A DNA stretch of 64,000 bases from an uncultured Pelagibacteraceae bacterium (GCA_902581405.1 CACHOJ010000003.1:39764-103763), one strand, 5' to 3'; positions 1 to 9,482 are shown, numbered from the stretch's first letter. Numbers and translations: made by a program. The notes: generated by a model from the letters alone, not told the origin.

Positions 1-210
1 TCTAAAAACATCTTCGTCACCTGCTTCAGCAAAATCTGCCTTTATTATTGATTGAATATATTCTTTTTCTTGATCTGAATCATAATCAAGTATTTGGGAT
101 ACCCATTCTCCTAAATATTTATTCCTTCTAGCGCTAACTTTAAATTGAAGCTCTTGATCATGAGCAAACTTGTTTTCAAAACTTTTTTTTCTATCCTCAA
201 ATGAACTCAT
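1..210 (-). CDS. DUF1476 family protein (F1-ATPase zeta-subunit-like inhibitor), 3' end cut by window edge
   Basis: The reverse strand reads as an open frame of 70 codons from an ATG at 208-210 to the window edge, with no stop. The protein begins MSSFEDRKKSFENKFAHDQE and continues with AEAGDEDVFR at the edge. This matches the N-terminal two thirds of DUF1476 proteins, which are usually about 105 residues. In alphaproteobacteria such as Paracoccus this family includes the zeta subunit, which inhibits ATP hydrolysis by the F1Fo-ATP synthase through its N-terminal segment. It is divergent from gpmA, with 64 bases between the two starts. Roughly 35 C-terminal residues lie outside the window. The family is recognised with good confidence. 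The inhibitor role is inferred from homologues. Confidence 0.82.
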   Translation of the reverse strand, partial: MSSFEDRKKSFENKFAHDQELQFKVSARRNKYLGEWVSQILDYDSDQEKEYIQSIIKADFAEAGDEDVFR

Positions 211-274
211 TCTAACAAAATAAAAAGATTTAGCTTTATGTCAATCTAATTTAATTTATATTTATGTTAAATTT

Positions 275-985
275 ATGAATTATTTAATTCTAGTGAGACA
301 TGGACAAAGTGAATGGAACCTAGAAAATCGTTTCACAGGCTGGGTAGACGTTGATTTAGCTGCTAAAGGTAAGCTTGAAGCTTGCAAAGCAGGAGAATTA
401 ATAAAGAAATTAGGTATTGAATTATCTTATTTTTACACATCTTTACAATCAAGATCGATTGAGACTCTTAATTTGATATTAAATACTATGAGAATAAAAA
501 ATCAGGAGATTGTGAATGCATGGGAATTAAATGAGAGACATTACGGATCTTTAACAGGTTTAAATAAAGATGAAATGAAAAAGCTTTATGGTGAAGAAAA
601 AATTCATATTTTTAGAAGATCATGGGATAATCCACCAGAAGCACTTAAAAAAACAAGTCCATATCATCCATTGAATATCGATATATACAAAAATGTTCCA
701 AGAGATAAGATCCCTGATACTGAGTCATTAAAAAATACCTACGAAAGAGTGATACCATTTTATAAAAGAAATATAGAGCCAAAATTAGATAAAAATATTA
801 TTGTTTCAGCACATGGAAATTCAATTAGATCATTGTGTAAATACCTATTTGATTTAGATAACAAAAAAATTTCAAGTCTAGAAATACCAACTGGTAATCC
901 TTTATTAATAGAAATTGAAGAAGGAAAAATTAAAAATGCTAGTTATTTAGATAAAGAAAGAGCAAAAGACCTTTTAGTTTTCTAA
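275..985 (+). CDS. gpmA: 2,3-bisphosphoglycerate-dependent phosphoglycerate mutase
   Basis: Interconverts 3-phosphoglycerate and 2-phosphoglycerate in glycolysis and gluconeogenesis through a phosphohistidine. The 236-residue protein opens with the histidine phosphatase signature VRHGQSEWN, with the phosphorylated His at residue 9. It also carries the catalytic Glu in ELNERHYG (near residue 87) and the second His in SAHGNSIRS (residue 180). Its length fits the cofactor-dependent GpmA group (about 230-250). It stands alone on the plus strand and its stop codon overlaps the stop of murU, which comes from the opposite side. No clear Shine-Dalgarno precedes the ATG; the leader is pure A+T. The assignment is secure on motif grounds. 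Confidence 0.95.
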   Translation: MNYLILVRHGQSEWNLENRFTGWVDVDLAAKGKLEACKAGELIKKLGIELSYFYTSLQSRSIETLNLILNTMRIKNQEIVNAWELNERHYGSLTGLNKDEMKKLYGEEKIHIFRRSWDNPPEALKKTSPYHPLNIDIYKNVPRDKIPDTESLKNTYERVIPFYKRNIEPKLDKNIIVSAHGNSIRSLCKYLFDLDNKKISSLEIPTGNPLLIEIEEGKIKNASYLDKERAKDLLVF

Positions 986-1668
986 ATAAATAATTTTTCA
1001 TATATTTCATAATCAGTTAAGTGCTTAAATTCTCCTTTATGTTCATAACCATAAAGTTTACTGTCTCTTAAAAGAGTATCCCATATTTCAGATACAGGAA
1101 AATAATTCAGTTGCTTATGACAAATTATATCTTTGTTGAAAATTTGGCATCCTGTATATTTAAAATTATTAACTTTTTCCTTAAATAAAATATTATTTTT
1201 AATTTCGAAATCTCCATTAAATCTTCTATCAAAACACGATGAATTATTTACAACCAATAAAATATTTTTAATTTTTTTTTCAAAATAGATATTTTCCATA
1301 TCAATAACTGAGTTTATGAAACTATCATCCCAAATTGTATCTGGATTAATAACTAATACATCCTCTTCATCAGATTTATTAATGAGGCTTAAAATTCCAC
1401 CACCTGTGCCTAAAATTGTTTCACCATCATCAACAATTTCAATATTTAATGGAAAATTTTTATTTTCAATAAAACTAATTATTTTTTCTTTTAAATAAAA
1501 TACATTTATTTTAATTTTGTTTATTTTTAGTTTTATTAAAAATTTAATAGTATTCTCTAATAAGGTTTCATCTTTATAATTAATTAAAGGCTTGGGTAAT
1601 GAGTCTGTTATTGGTTGTACCCTCTTACCAAAACCAGCACAAAGAATTAAAGCAGTTTTAACTTTCAT
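982..1668 (-). CDS. murU: MurU-like nucleotidyltransferase (N-acetylmuramate 1-phosphate uridylyltransferase)
   Basis: A 228-residue sugar-phosphate nucleotidyltransferase with the nucleotide-binding loop LCAGFGKRVQP (residues 9-19) and the substrate Lys in SLPKPLI (residue 26). MurU converts MurNAc-alpha-1-phosphate and UTP to UDP-MurNAc, letting recycled muramic acid bypass de novo synthesis. It starts with an ATGA overlap on the end of the amgK-like kinase gene, the usual partner that makes its substrate. The same tsaE-amgK-murU order is found in many alphaproteobacteria. A generic mannose- or glucose-1-phosphate specificity cannot be excluded from sequence alone. The amgK neighbour makes the recycling role more likely. 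The 3' end overlaps gpmA tail to tail by 3-4 bases. Confidence 0.8.
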   Translation of the reverse strand: MKVKTALILCAGFGKRVQPITDSLPKPLINYKDETLLENTIKFLIKLKINKIKINVFYLKEKIISFIENKNFPLNIEIVDDGETILGTGGGILSLINKSDEEDVLVINPDTIWDDSFINSVIDMENIYFEKKIKNILLVVNNSSCFDRRFNGDFEIKNNILFKEKVNNFKYTGCQIFNKDIICHKQLNYFPVSEIWDTLLRDSKLYGYEHKGEFKHLTDYEIYEKLFI

Positions 1669-2609
1669 ATCAATTTTCTTTTTTTTTTATCAAAGTTTTT
1701 GACTAAAAGGTAATTTAAGTCTTTAAATATAGGGTTTTTGCTTGTCCTAAGTTCAATTAGTTTCCAAGCATAAGGTATAAGTTTTAGATACTTATTTTTA
1801 TTATCTCTCATGGATAAACGAGTAAATATGCCAATTATTTTAAAATTTCTAAGCACAGATAAAATATCAAAATCATTCTTGAATTTTTTATGATCTATAT
1901 TTTTATTTTTTTTTAAGAATTCGTGAAAAATAAAATCCTTGATTTTTATATTCGTTTTAAGCCTTACATCATCAATTAAAGAAGCTAAATCATACGCAAT
2001 ATTACCATATACAGCGTCCTGAGTATCAATCAGTGCCAAACCCTTTTTAGTTATCATTATATTAGATATATGAAAATCTCTGTGCACAAAAACTTTCTTA
2101 TTATATGAAATATTTTTTAATAATTTTCTAAATATTCCTTTTAACTGATTTTCTAAAGATAGTTTTTTTTTCCCTTTAAAATATTTTTGTAAATACCAAT
2201 CTATAAATAAGTTAGATTCATCTAATAACATTTTAGAGGTATAGTTTGGAACTTTGAAGTTTGTTTTCAAAAATGTTTTTTGTTTTTTAATTTTAATTTT
2301 TTTTATTTTTGAAAGTAAGTCTAAAATTTTTTTATAATAATTCTTTTTATTAGTTGTTTTTTTCTTAAATTTTTCAAAAACTGTCAAATCTCCAAAATCT
2401 TCTATTTCAATATAATTTTCTTTATAATTTTGAGATATTAAAGATGGAGCTCTCACCTTTTTTTTAATTAATATTTTGTTAATAGCATCATAATCTAATA
2501 AATTACTTTTTTTGTTTTTATCACAATAAACAATAATACTATTTCTACTTCTATAGAAATGTCTGAATGATGCGTCTCCTGATAATTTCTTTAATTTATT
2601 TAAATTCAT
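1665..2609 (-). CDS. amgK: AmgK-like sugar kinase (aminoglycoside phosphotransferase fold)
   Basis: A 314-residue APH/choline-kinase-fold protein. The catalytic loop is VHRDFHISNIM (H176, R177, D178) and the metal-binding Asp lies in ALIDTQDAVYGN (D195). AmgK phosphorylates the anomeric position of MurNAc and GlcNAc in the cell-wall recycling shunt, feeding MurU. Its start lies inside the 3' end of tsaE (14-base overlap), and its TGA stop overlaps the murU ATG, so the three genes are probably translationally coupled. The middle of the protein is very Lys-rich, as usual for AT-rich genomes. The family is certain. The substrate assignment depends on synteny with murU. Confidence 0.8.
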   Translation of the reverse strand: MNLNKLKKLSGDASFRHFYRSRNSIIVYCDKNKKSNLLDYDAINKILIKKKVRAPSLISQNYKENYIEIEDFGDLTVFEKFKKKTTNKKNYYKKILDLLSKIKKIKIKKQKTFLKTNFKVPNYTSKMLLDESNLFIDWYLQKYFKGKKKLSLENQLKGIFRKLLKNISYNKKVFVHRDFHISNIMITKKGLALIDTQDAVYGNIAYDLASLIDDVRLKTNIKIKDFIFHEFLKKNKNIDHKKFKNDFDILSVLRNFKIIGIFTRLSMRDNKNKYLKLIPYAWKLIELRTSKNPIFKDLNYLLVKNFDKKKRKLI

Positions 2610-3075
2610 TTAAAAATTTCTTATTTTCAGAAATTATTGAAAGGTAACGCTGAGTATAATTTTTTTTATATTCAAATATTAAATTTATACTATTTTTTGT
2701 TTTTATTTTTTTTACTATTTCTGGCCATTCAACTAATGTAATTTGATCTTTTAGATTTTCTTGAATACCCAAGTTGTTTAATTCTTTTTTATTTTTAATT
2801 CTGAAAAGATCATAGTGTTTTATTAATATTTTTTTAATTTGATATTCATTAACAACCGTAAATGTCGGACTTGTTACTTCTGATACTTTTAAATTACTTG
2901 CTTTTTGAAAAGAATTTATTAAATATTTGATAAACGTTGTTTTTCCAACACCTAAATTCCCACTCAATAATACAAAATCACCTTGTTTTATTAACTTAGA
3001 AAATTTTTCTGCTACAAATTTAGTGTCTTTTTCCTCAGAGATATTTATCTTACCACTCTTAGTAGCGGTAAGCAT
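2596..3075 (-). CDS. tsaE: tRNA threonylcarbamoyladenosine biosynthesis ATPase TsaE
   Basis: TsaE is the P-loop ATPase that works with TsaB and TsaD to place the t6A modification at position 37 of ANN-reading tRNAs. The Walker A loop is [11 protein letters not shown] and is followed by the family segments [10 protein letters not shown] and HYDLFRI; LVEWPE lies near the C-terminal third. I place the start at the ATG at 3075, giving 159 residues and a 17-base overlap with the end of ahcY. A longer reading from 3105 would overlap by 47 bases, and family members have only a short N-terminal lead before the P-loop. No good ribosome binding site precedes either start, so coupling to ahcY translation is likely. 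Confidence 0.88.
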   Translation of the reverse strand: MLTATKSGKINISEEKDTKFVAEKFSKLIKQGDFVLLSGNLGVGKTTFIKYLINSFQKASNLKVSEVTSPTFTVVNEYQIKKILIKHYDLFRIKNKKELNNLGIQENLKDQITLVEWPEIVKKIKTKNSINLIFEYKKNYTQRYLSIISENKKFLNEFK

Positions 3076-4345
3076 CTGGCTTATATGGTCCTTCAGTTTT
3101 AACACTAATATAGTCAGCTTGGTCCTTAGATAAAGGTGTTAATTTGGCTCCAACTTTTTCTAAATGTAATCTAGCTACTTTTTCATCTAAATGTTTAGGA
3201 AGTACATATACCTTATTCTCATATTTATCTGAGTTATTCCACAATTCTATTTGGGCTGTAACTTGGTTTGTAAATGAAGCACTCATAACAAAACTTGGGT
3301 GTCCTGTTGCACAACCTAAATTAACAAGTCTTCCCTCTGCTAATAAAATCAGTCTCTTATTATCTGGAAAAGTAATTTCATGAACTTGTGGTTTTATTTC
3401 ATCCCATTTATAATTTTTTAATGCATCAACTTGAATCTCATTATCAAAGTGTCCGATATTACAAAGTATTGATCTATCTTTCATTGCTCTCATATGATCA
3501 GCGGTAACAATATCTTTATTGCCTGTTGCTGTCACAACAATGTCAGCTTGACCAATCATCTCATCCATTAATACAACTTCATAACCTTCCATTGCAGCTT
3601 GAAGTGCACAAATAGGATCTGTTTCTGTTACCATTACTCTTGCACCACTTTGCCTTAATGATGCTGCACTTCCTTTTCCTACATCTCCAAATCCTGCAAC
3701 AATCGCAACTTTTCCAGACATCATTACATCTGTGGCTCTTTTGATTCCGTCAACTAAACTTTCTCTGCATCCATATAAATTATCAAATTTTGATTTTGTA
3801 ACTGAGTCATTAACATTTATAGCAGGAACTAAAAGTGTTCCTTGTTCCTCCATTTTTTTAAGAGCCAAAACGCCTGTGGTAGTTTCTTCACTCAAACCTT
3901 TTATATCTTTCATCAAATCTTTATAATCTTTATGCATAAGCGCAGTAAGATCTCCACCATCATCTAAAATCATATTTGGTTTCCAATCTTTTTTACCTTC
4001 AATTGTTTGTCTTACACACCACCAATATTCTTCCTCTGTTTCACCTTTCCATGCAAATACTGGTATACCAGCTTTTGCGATTGCAGCTGCTGCGTGATCT
4101 TGAGTAGAAAAGATGTTACATGAAGACCATCTTACTTCAGCACCTAGATCAACCAGTGTTTCAATTAAAACTGCTGTTTGGATTGTCATGTGGAGACAAC
4201 CTAAAATTCTTGCTCCTTTTAAAGGATGTTTTCCTTTATATTCTTTTCTTAGTGCCATTAAACCTGGCATTTCTGTTTCTGCTAATGAAATTTCTTTTCT
4301 TCCGAATTCCGCTTCGTTGATATCTTTTACTTTATAATCTGTCAT
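3059..4345 (-). CDS. ahcY: adenosylhomocysteinase (S-adenosylhomocysteine hydrolase)
   Basis: An NAD-dependent enzyme that splits S-adenosylhomocysteine into adenosine and homocysteine, clearing the product of SAM-dependent methylation. The 428-residue sequence has the conserved [13 protein letters not shown] and [15 protein letters not shown] segments, the NAD-binding [12 protein letters not shown] and the C-terminal [17 protein letters not shown] sits four bases before the ATG (AGCCGGAGTTTATG). The gene follows chvI-chvG, as in other alphaproteobacteria, but the hprK, EIIA and ptsH genes that often lie between are absent. The 42-base leader is too short for a SAH riboswitch and shows none. 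Its role ties to the methionine genes metX and metW at 24.5-26.3 kb and to the methyl flow from DmdA. Confidence 0.97.
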   Translation of the reverse strand: MTDYKVKDINEAEFGRKEISLAETEMPGLMALRKEYKGKHPLKGARILGCLHMTIQTAVLIETLVDLGAEVRWSSCNIFSTQDHAAAAIAKAGIPVFAWKGETEEEYWWCVRQTIEGKKDWKPNMILDDGGDLTALMHKDYKDLMKDIKGLSEETTTGVLALKKMEEQGTLLVPAINVNDSVTKSKFDNLYGCRESLVDGIKRATDVMMSGKVAIVAGFGDVGKGSAASLRQSGARVMVTETDPICALQAAMEGYEVVLMDEMIGQADIVVTATGNKDIVTADHMRAMKDRSILCNIGHFDNEIQVDALKNYKWDEIKPQVHEITFPDNKRLILLAEGRLVNLGCATGHPSFVMSASFTNQVTAQIELWNNSDKYENKVYVLPKHLDEKVARLHLEKVGAKLTPLSKDQADYISVKTEGPYKPDAYRY

Positions 4346-4387
4346 AAACTCCGGCTTTTAACAACTTTATTTATAATAATCAACTTT

Positions 4388-5893
4388 TCATTGAGCCGCC
4401 GGAAAAATAATTTCAACTTTTGCACCTTTGTTTACATTATTTTCAGCTTTAATTTGAGCATTATGCAATTCTACTAAGTTTTTCACTATATTTAGACCTA
4501 ATCCAGAATGTTCACCGAAATTTTTAGGCCTATTACTATAAAATCTGTTGAATATTTTGTTAGTATCTTTTTCAATAAAACCTGTACCTTCATCAATTAC
4601 CGCGATTGTAGGGTTTCCATCTTTGTTATTAAAAATATCAACCACTATTTCTTGGTTTGGGCTACTAAATGAAATTGAGTTATCTAATAAATTTGCAATT
4701 ATTTGCTCTATCCTATTATTAATTCCATAAATGAAATAGTTTTCAGAACCATTAGATTTTAATTTAATATTAATATTTTTCTTTGAATTATAAATATTGT
4801 TAAAATCGTCAACAACCGAAATCGCTATATCTTTAATATCAATTTTTTGCATTTTTTCAGTCGAAATTACAACCTCATCTTTAAGCATTTGAGAGTAATC
4901 AGTAATAAGCCTTTCGATTCTTTCCACATCATGAGAAACAATATTAATCAATTTATTTCTTTTTTCTTTGTCATCAGTTTCAGAAATTACTTCTGAGGCA
5001 CTCTTAAGTGAAGCTAGTGGATTTCTTATTTCATGAAGTAAATCGGTTGAATAATTTTCAGCTGTTGCAATTCTTTTATTTAATTCATTTGTCATCTCAT
5101 CTAGGGATTTTGAAAGTATACCTAATTCATCATTTCTTTTTTTTACACTTTCTATGTCTGTCTTCTCTTTACTTTTATTTTTAATAATTTTTGTATATGC
5201 AACGAGATTTTTAATAGGTTTAAGAAAATATCTATTTAAAACATAAGAGAAAATTAAAATAACCAGAAAAACGGCTATCGCTGTTCTTATAATGAAGTTT
5301 TCTCTCTCGGCAATTTTTTGGATTATATTATCAGCGTTTTCAGAAATAAGAATAAAACCATTTGTTTTTTTATATTTTACATTTTGAATGCTGTAAACAA
5401 AATGCTGTCCATCTACCTCTTTAACTTTGGTAATTGAAATTTCAGACTTAGAAATATCATAATCTTTAATATCTTGGTCAAATATTGTTGAAATATTTTT
5501 GGTATTTTTTGAAATATTTTTTTTGTTATCCGTGTTTTCTAATAAATCTTCAATAATCATTTCTGAGGAAGGTATTGATCTAGTATCTCCGACTAAGTTT
5601 AATTTATCATCAAAAAATATTACTCTGTCTAATTTTTCAAAGTATGGAAATCTTGATTTTTTTGAAAAAAGAAATTCATTAATACCATTACTGGTGAATT
5701 TAACATCTGATTTATCTAAATTAAAAATTGTTTGATTAATAATTTCTGCGTGACTATTCTCTTTTTCTGAGATCAGATCTTTCTGAATTGTTCCAAGGTA
5801 AAAAAAGGTAAATATTCCTAAAACAATAAATACTAATAGATTAATAAATAAAAATTTTTGTAATATGGAGAGATTTTTTAATATTTTTCCCAT
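4388..5893 (-). CDS. chvG: ChvG/ExoS-type membrane sensor histidine kinase
   Basis: A 501-residue sensor kinase. A membrane segment at about 14-33 is followed by a periplasmic domain of about 165 residues, a second membrane segment at about 201-220, a HAMP linker, the dimerisation and phosphoacceptor box LLHEIRNPLASLK with His287, and a HATPase domain with VIDEGTGFIEKD and SGLGLNIVKNLV. ChvG senses envelope or acid stress in alphaproteobacteria and phosphorylates ChvI. It follows chvI by five bases and is probably co-transcribed. The periplasmic part is less Lys-rich than the cytoplasmic linker and has no recognisable ligand motif. Assignment rests on the kinase architecture and on the chvI and ahcY neighbours. 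Confidence 0.9.
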   Translation of the reverse strand: MGKILKNLSILQKFLFINLLVFIVLGIFTFFYLGTIQKDLISEKENSHAEIINQTIFNLDKSDVKFTSNGINEFLFSKKSRFPYFEKLDRVIFFDDKLNLVGDTRSIPSSEMIIEDLLENTDNKKNISKNTKNISTIFDQDIKDYDISKSEISITKVKEVDGQHFVYSIQNVKYKKTNGFILISENADNIIQKIAERENFIIRTAIAVFLVILIFSYVLNRYFLKPIKNLVAYTKIIKNKSKEKTDIESVKKRNDELGILSKSLDEMTNELNKRIATAENYSTDLLHEIRNPLASLKSASEVISETDDKEKRNKLINIVSHDVERIERLITDYSQMLKDEVVISTEKMQKIDIKDIAISVVDDFNNIYNSKKNINIKLKSNGSENYFIYGINNRIEQIIANLLDNSISFSSPNQEIVVDIFNNKDGNPTIAVIDEGTGFIEKDTNKIFNRFYSNRPKNFGEHSGLGLNIVKNLVELHNAQIKAENNVNKGAKVEIIFPAAQ

Positions 5894-5898
5894 AATTA

Positions 5899-6603
5899 TT
5901 ATTTAACATTCCATCTATATCCACTTCCATATCTTGTTTCAATTGCTGAAAATTTTTTATCAATTTCTCTAAATTTTCTTCTTATTCTTTTAATATGACT
6001 ATCTATTGTTCTATCTTCAACCTCCGTGTCTTCTCTATAAGCAACCTCCATCAATAAGTCTCTAGGCTTTATTTGACCAGGTCTTCTAGCTAGTTCCTCA
6101 ACGATTTTAAATTCTGTTGTAGTAAGTTTATCTGGCAATTGTTTACCATCCCACTCACATTCTAATTGTGACGGATCTAGTTTTAATTTTCCATGAGAAA
6201 TAATATTTTTGTTTTCCTCTATGTTGATATCTTTATCTTTTTTTCTTAACTGTACTTTAATTCTTTCAACTAAAACCTTGGTCGAAAAGCCCCCAGTTTT
6301 ACCCACAAAATCATCTGCACCTAGTTTTAGACCACTAACTTCATCAGTTACTTGATCCTTTGAAGTTAAAAATATAACTGGCATTGAGGTTTTTTTTCTT
6401 AGTTTTCTTAAAAGTTCTTCACCATCCATTCTTGGCATTTTAATATCTATGACTGCAAGATCAGGTGGTGTTCTTATCAATCCAACAAGAGCGTTTTCAC
6501 CATCAATATAAGTTTGTACTTTGAAACCCTCTTCTTCTAAAGCCATTTGGACTGATGTCAAAAGATTTCGATCATCATCTACTAAAGCTATTGTTTGTGA
6601 CAT
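5899..6603 (-). CDS. chvI: ChvI-type response regulator with altered receiver loop
   Basis: A 234-residue OmpR/PhoB-class regulator. The receiver domain has the acidic pocket VDDDRN and the phosphoacceptor D53 in VIDIKMPRMDG. The winged-helix domain ends with DRTIDSHIKRIRRKF and ETRYGSGYRW, close to ChvI of rhizobia. ChvI controls envelope and metabolic genes together with ChvG. Oddity: the receiver Lys is followed by T-G-G-F (residues 102-106) instead of the nearly universal Pro-Phe, so the conserved Lys-Pro turn is replaced by a loop two residues longer. The coding frame is clean around it. The identity as ChvI is strong; the effect of the loop is unknown. Confidence 0.92.
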   Translation of the reverse strand: MSQTIALVDDDRNLLTSVQMALEEEGFKVQTYIDGENALVGLIRTPPDLAVIDIKMPRMDGEELLRKLRKKTSMPVIFLTSKDQVTDEVSGLKLGADDFVGKTGGFSTKVLVERIKVQLRKKDKDINIEENKNIISHGKLKLDPSQLECEWDGKQLPDKLTTTEFKIVEELARRPGQIKPRDLLMEVAYREDTEVEDRTIDSHIKRIRRKFREIDKKFSAIETRYGSGYRWNVK

Positions 6604-6614
6604 AAATTACAATA

Positions 6615-6643
6615 AAAATACTAAATTGTTCATAATAGGGCAA
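6615..6643 (-). promoter_or_regulatory. candidate sigma-70 promoter for chvI-chvG
   Basis: On the minus strand, TTGCCC (6638-6643) and TATTTT (6615-6620) are separated by 17 bases, 12 bases ahead of the chvI ATG. The boxes match the sigma-70 pattern only partly. The leader would be very short. Confidence 0.35.
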
Positions 6644-6654
6644 TTGTTTGTTTA

Positions 6655-9432
6655 TTAGTGAAGTTCACCCCAATTTTCCCCGATATTTACATCTACTAAA
6701 AGCGGTATTGAAAACGAGTGAAGTTCACTATCTTTTACGCTCAACATCAAATCTTTAATTAATTTAGTACTTTTTTTTACTTCTTTGGAACTCTCCTCAA
6801 AAATTAACTCGTCATGTATTTGTAACAACATCTTAAGACTTTTTTTTTTAGTATTATTAGAAATTTCTTTATTTATTCTTATCATTGCTAATCTCATTAT
6901 TTCTGATGCAGAACCTTGTATTGGTGCATTTATTGCAGCTCTTTCTTGAAAGTTTCTAACATTAAAATTCTTATCATTTATGCCTGTAAGATGCGTTTTT
7001 CTTCCAAATATATTAGTCACATAACCACTCTTTCTACAAAAATTTATGGTAGATTTCATATAGTCTTTGATTTCTGGAAATTTTTTAAAATAAGAACTTA
7101 AAAATTCTTCTGCTTCATTATTTGAAACATTAATTTGTTTGGCTAAACCATATTGTGATATTCCATAAATAATGCCAAAATTGATGGCTTTAGCCTTTCT
7201 TCTCATTTCAGTGTCAATTTTATTTATATCTTTTCCAAAAATCTGACTTGCTGTTAAAGTATGTATATCCTCATTATTTAAAAATGCTTTTTTAAGCTGT
7301 TTTACGTCTGCTAAATCAGCTAAAATTCTCATTTCAACTTGGTTATAATCTGCAGAAATCAATTTATTATTTTTATCTGATACAAAAGCTTTTCTTATGT
7401 CTCTTCCATCATCAGTTTTTATTGGAATATTTTGTAAATTTGGATCACTAGATGCTAGTCTACCTGTAGAAGTAGCAGCTAATAAAAATGATGTATGAAC
7501 TCTTTTAGTACTTTCATTTATGTGCTCTGGCAGTGTATCTGAATAAGTATTTTTTAACTTACTAATTTGTCTCCACTCCAAGATAAGTTTTGGAAACTCA
7601 TAGCCTTTAAACGCTAAATCTTCCAATACTGAGGCACTAGTTGCAAAGCTTCCTTTTTTTGTTTTTTTTAATGCAGCAACCTTTAAATCATTATACATTA
7701 TTTCACCAAGTTGTTTTGTTGATCCAATATTAAATGTTTTTTTTGAAATTTGAAAAATTGACTTTTCCAATTTTTCAATTTTTCTTGAAAATTTATAAGA
7801 TAATTTCTGAAGTGATGACTTATCGAGTTTGATTCCCTCAATCTCCATTTCTGCAAGAATTTTTATGAGAGGTTTCTCAAATAGCTCATAAATATTTAAT
7901 AATTTTTCAGCTTTTAAAGATTTACTAAAGATTTTGTATAATCTAAATGTAATATCTGAGTCCTCTGCTGCATAATTTTTTGCTTGGGATATGTCTACTT
8001 CAGAAAAATTAAGTTGTTTTTTACCAGTTCCAACGAGATCTTTATATTTGATAGTTTTATGACCAAGGTGAATTTCTGAAAGAGTATCCATGTTATGTCT
8101 ATTTTTGCCAGCATCTAGTGTGTAAGACATGAGCATGGTATCTTCGAGTGAATTTAGAATTATTCCACGATGATAAAATATAATGAAGTCAAACTTAATG
8201 TTTTGTCCTATCTTTTTGATACTCTGATCTTCTAAATATTTCTTTAAAATACTTAATACTTTTTTTTCGTCTAGATTATCTCCGTTAACGTGATTAAGCG
8301 GTATATAACAAGCTTTTCCAATCCTGTTGGAGATTGAAATACCTACTAATTTTGCTGTATGAGGATTTAATGAAGTTGTTTCAGTGTCAATTGCAAATTC
8401 CCCTATTTCCTCAGATTGTTTCATCAAGTCCACAACTTCTTTCTCATTTTTTATTAATTGATAATTGCTTTTTTTAATTTCTGATGATTTCTCAATATTT
8501 TTTTCATCATCTTTAGTTGCTTGATCACTTGTACTTCCATATTTTGAGATAGCAGAACTCAACAACCTATTAAATTCCATTTCTCTTAAAAAAGAATAAA
8601 GTTTGTCTTTATCAATATTTTTTAATATGAACTCTTCGATTTTATTTTTTACTGGTACATCTTTTTTTAATGTAACAAGTTTTTTGCTTACAATTGCATC
8701 TTCCTTGTTGTTCATTAAAGTTTCTCTTCTTTTGTTTTGTTTTATTTTCGATACATTTTTTAATAAGTTTTCTAAGGTGCCATATTGATTTATTAAATCT
8801 GCTGCAGTCTTAACCCCTATACCAGGAACACCTGGTACATTATCTGTACTATCACCCGCCAAAGATTGAACATCTATTACTTTTTCTGCAGCCACGCCAA
8901 ATTTGTTAAATACATCATCTTTATTTATAAATTTATTTTTCATTGGATCATAGATCCTGACACCCTTTTTATATAATTGCATTAAATCTTTATCAGATGA
9001 AACTATTGTCACTTTTGCACCTAAATCTAAAATTTTCTCTACATAGGTAGCGATCAAATCATCTGCTTCATAATTTATCAACTCAATAGAGGGTAAATTA
9101 AATGCTTCTACAGATTTTCTTATATATTCAAATTGAGGAATTAAATCATCAGGAGCATCAGATCTATTTCCTTTATATTCAGAATAAATTTCATTTCTAA
9201 AATTTTTTCTTGCAGAGTCGAATATTACAGCAAAGTGAGTAGGTTTTTCTGAGTTATCATTAGATTTAGAGTCCTCTAATAATTTAAAAAGCATATTGCA
9301 AAATCCACTTACTGCTCCAACTGGCAAACCATCACTTTTTCTGGTTAAAGGAGGTAAGGCATAATATGCTCTAAAAATGTATCCTGAACCGTCTATTAAG
9401 TAAAAATGGTCACTTTTTTTAATTTTATCCAT
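6655..9432 (-). CDS. polA: DNA polymerase I
   Basis: A 925-residue polymerase for Okazaki fragment processing and repair, with all three domains. The 5'-3' exonuclease spans about 1-300 (LIDGSGYIFRAYYALPP at the start). The 3'-5' exonuclease is near 330-510, with DTETT, NIKFDFI and YAAEDSD all keeping the metal-binding acids, so proofreading looks intact. The polymerase domain follows, with SADYNQVEMRILA, RRKAKAINFGIIYG and the catalytic QIHDELIFE near the C-terminus. The length agrees with full-size bacterial PolA. It lies between chvI and a divergent ABC ATPase gene. The 50-base gap to the latter must hold both promoters, but no convincing boxes are seen. Confidence 0.97.
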   Translation of the reverse strand: MDKIKKSDHFYLIDGSGYIFRAYYALPPLTRKSDGLPVGAVSGFCNMLFKLLEDSKSNDNSEKPTHFAVIFDSARKNFRNEIYSEYKGNRSDAPDDLIPQFEYIRKSVEAFNLPSIELINYEADDLIATYVEKILDLGAKVTIVSSDKDLMQLYKKGVRIYDPMKNKFINKDDVFNKFGVAAEKVIDVQSLAGDSTDNVPGVPGIGVKTAADLINQYGTLENLLKNVSKIKQNKRRETLMNNKEDAIVSKKLVTLKKDVPVKNKIEEFILKNIDKDKLYSFLREMEFNRLLSSAISKYGSTSDQATKDDEKNIEKSSEIKKSNYQLIKNEKEVVDLMKQSEEIGEFAIDTETTSLNPHTAKLVGISISNRIGKACYIPLNHVNGDNLDEKKVLSILKKYLEDQSIKKIGQNIKFDFIIFYHRGIILNSLEDTMLMSYTLDAGKNRHNMDTLSEIHLGHKTIKYKDLVGTGKKQLNFSEVDISQAKNYAAEDSDITFRLYKIFSKSLKAEKLLNIYELFEKPLIKILAEMEIEGIKLDKSSLQKLSYKFSRKIEKLEKSIFQISKKTFNIGSTKQLGEIMYNDLKVAALKKTKKGSFATSASVLEDLAFKGYEFPKLILEWRQISKLKNTYSDTLPEHINESTKRVHTSFLLAATSTGRLASSDPNLQNIPIKTDDGRDIRKAFVSDKNNKLISADYNQVEMRILADLADVKQLKKAFLNNEDIHTLTASQIFGKDINKIDTEMRRKAKAINFGIIYGISQYGLAKQINVSNNEAEEFLSSYFKKFPEIKDYMKSTINFCRKSGYVTNIFGRKTHLTGINDKNFNVRNFQERAAINAPIQGSASEIMRLAMIRINKEISNNTKKKSLKMLLQIHDELIFEESSKEVKKSTKLIKDLMLSVKDSELHSFSIPLLVDVNIGENWGELH

Positions 9433-9482
9433 AATGTAATGATATCTTAATTTCTTTAAATGTAATAAATGTATGCCCTCAA

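Noticed and set aside
4346..4387. Possible SAH or SAM-V riboswitch before ahcY
   Set aside because: The 42-base gap is too short and has no paired stems of either class.
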